DNA from: Dicaeum eximium
Lineage: Eukaryota > Chordata > Aves > Passeriformes > Dicaeidae
Length of the DNA stretch: 64,000 nt
Reading direction: 5' to 3'
Assembly (NCBI GenBank): GCA_013396995.1
Contig: VWZP01004609.1
Coordinates: forward strand, 533,557 to 597,556
This document shows positions 62,566 through 64,000 of the stretch, piece after piece. The translations under genes were made by a program, and so were the position numbers. The notes beneath the pieces are model-generated. The model saw nothing but the letters and a program-made list of their open reading frames with translations. It did no database searches and was not told where the DNA came from. Position 1 is the first letter of the stretch. Each line of letters starts with the position of its first letter.

Positions 62566-64000
62566 CTGTGGGGCAAGGAGAACATTCCATCAGCAGAGCA
62601 CAGCCTGGGATCCCCACAGCACCCCCTCGCTGGGGCTGTCCCACTGCACGTCCCCACTGCTGCTCCTCAGGGACACAGGGCTCCAGGAGGACATTTCCCA
62701 TTTCACTGACACCTCTGAACTGCTGAGGAAACTCAAAGCCAGTCCAGCTGCCTGCTTAGCCAGAAGCTGTGCCAAGAAGTCTGTGACTTTCCATTGTGCC
62801 TTTCCATTTCACATCTGTCACCCTGGGTGAGTTCCTAACGCAGCCCTGGGCTGGTGGAGAGAGCACAGGGATGGGCTCACTCCTTCCACCCTTCCCAACA
62901 AACACCAGCCATGTTCCAAGGCCAGGGACTGACACTTCAAGTCACACACACCGAAGATTTCCATCAGATTCACACCTGACACCTGGCTGGCCACAATTTC
63001 AGAGCAGCTCAGACCTCCTGGAACTCCAGGAAGGGAAGGATATGGAGCAAACTGACCCCTAGTCCAGGGCTAAGCACACAGCTGGAGGGACCCACAGGGT
63101 TTGGGAAAAATGGGATAAAATGTAGAAAAACCCCCAGGGCAGCTGCTGGCCTTGGGGGAGCCCCTTGCTGAGCATCTCACACTCAACTGTGTTAAGAAGC
63201 TCATGGAGCTGGTTTTGAGCTGAACAACAAAATATGACAGATTTTCCATCAGGACTGATGCTCAAAAGCCAGATTAGACAAACCTGATCCTGGGGCTCCC
63301 CCTGCTGAGGAGGCCAAAATATTCCATCAGATGTGCAGATCTGCCAACAGATCCCATCCAGTATCCCAGATACAGGCATTCCTTCACCCTTCTCTTACCT
63401 CTCCCTTTTATCCTGACTCCCCAGTCTCCAGGTACCCACTCACCTAAAGCCAATCCTCATCTTCCTTCAGCACTTGAAGAGTAATGTAAGTAATGTTGCT
63501 AAGACTATTTACAAGGGCTTGCAGAGACAGGACAAAGGGGGATGGCTTCAAACTGAGAGTAGGTTTAGATAGCAGGAAAAATCTGAGTAGTGAGGACCTG
63601 GCACAGCTGCCCAGAGAAGCTGTGGCTGCCCCATCCCTGCAAGTGCCCAAGGCCAGGTTGGATGGGGCTTGGAGCATCCTGGGATAGTGGACGGTGATTC
63701 TATGGTGGTTCTACAATTTCATTAAAAATTCCCATCAAAATGCTATCAGTGGTGAAATTCTCCTTCTGCTTCAGTGATCTTGAAATTAAACTACTTCTCT
63801 TGAAGCCAATTTTGTTAGGCAAGGGCACCCTTGCTTCATAACCCCACCTACGTGCTGCTGTGTACAGGTCTGGGAAGTAACTCATGCCATTAATAACCAG
63901 CCCCTTGTTACACCTGTGAGTCAGGAGCTCAGAGAGCTTTTGGTCACAAAAAGCCTGAGCTTCCTGGGAGCTGTAATGCTCTTTTTGCATGGTGAGAGCT
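62566..64000 (-). other. Intron upstream of the first exon in window (partial)
   Basis: Contains a CR1 fragment (63523-63715). A 96-codon minus-strand open frame at 63700-63990 shows no ITPR1 resemblance. Confidence 0.8.
63523..63715 (+). mobile_element. CR1 LINE 3' fragment
   Basis: CR1-sense: agagacaggacaaaggggga, aactgagagtaggtttagat, cccagagaagctgtggctgc, ggtgattctatggtggttct. Lacks the usual aaggtcccttcc words near the end. Opposite to the gene. Confidence 0.88.

Noticed and set aside
63700..63990. 96-codon minus-strand frame considered as the next upstream ITPR1 exon
   Set aside because: Translation has no similarity to the expected region, and its left end overlaps the CR1 tail.

Overview
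This is vertebrate nuclear DNA, almost certainly from a bird. It carries many short 3'-truncated CR1 LINE fragments, fairly compact introns, several minisatellites and short N gaps. I cannot name the species or order.

The whole window lies inside one gene on the minus strand: ITPR1, which encodes the type 1 inositol 1,4,5-trisphosphate receptor, the Ca2+ release channel of the endoplasmic reticulum. Transcription runs from right (64 kb) to left (1). I could place 25 exons with splice sites to the base (62565 down to 862). Joined, they give one uninterrupted frame of 1,259 codons plus one base, with phases matching at every junction. This is roughly residues 1340-2610 of the about 2,750-residue mammalian protein. 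The type 1 assignment rests on the S5-S6 luminal loop, the two PKA sites (RRDS, RRES) and the SII splice region; types 2 and 3 differ there. The N-terminal ligand-binding half and the last coiled-coil exons are outside the window.

Layout in gene order. 62.6-54.9 kb: seven exons of the central helical region, ending with the first PKA/calmodulin region. 54.9-38.2 kb: the alternatively spliced SII region, with a recognisable SIIC exon, a tandem acceptor that would add the one-residue SIIB, and a candidate 27-nt SIIA microexon. 38.2-22.2 kb: second PKA site, nucleotide-site-like glycines, and a 14-kb intron. 19-13.3 kb: RIH-associated and juxtamembrane exons. 10.7-0.86 kb: six exons carrying membrane helices S1-S6, the luminal loop, the GGGVGD selectivity filter and the first half of the zinc finger.

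No second gene, tRNA, CRISPR or complete mobile element was found. The long open frames elsewhere are antisense shadows of exons, CR1 debris or minisatellite frames. Points most worth a second look: the SIIA microexon candidate, the missing caspase-3 DEVD motif, a GC-AG intron, a perfect 87-bp duplication near two exons, and a clean reversal of CR1 orientation between 14 and 18 kb. Exon edges are exact readings of the sequence; CR1 edges are approximate because they were judged by eye; comparisons with mammalian ITPR1 are from memory.
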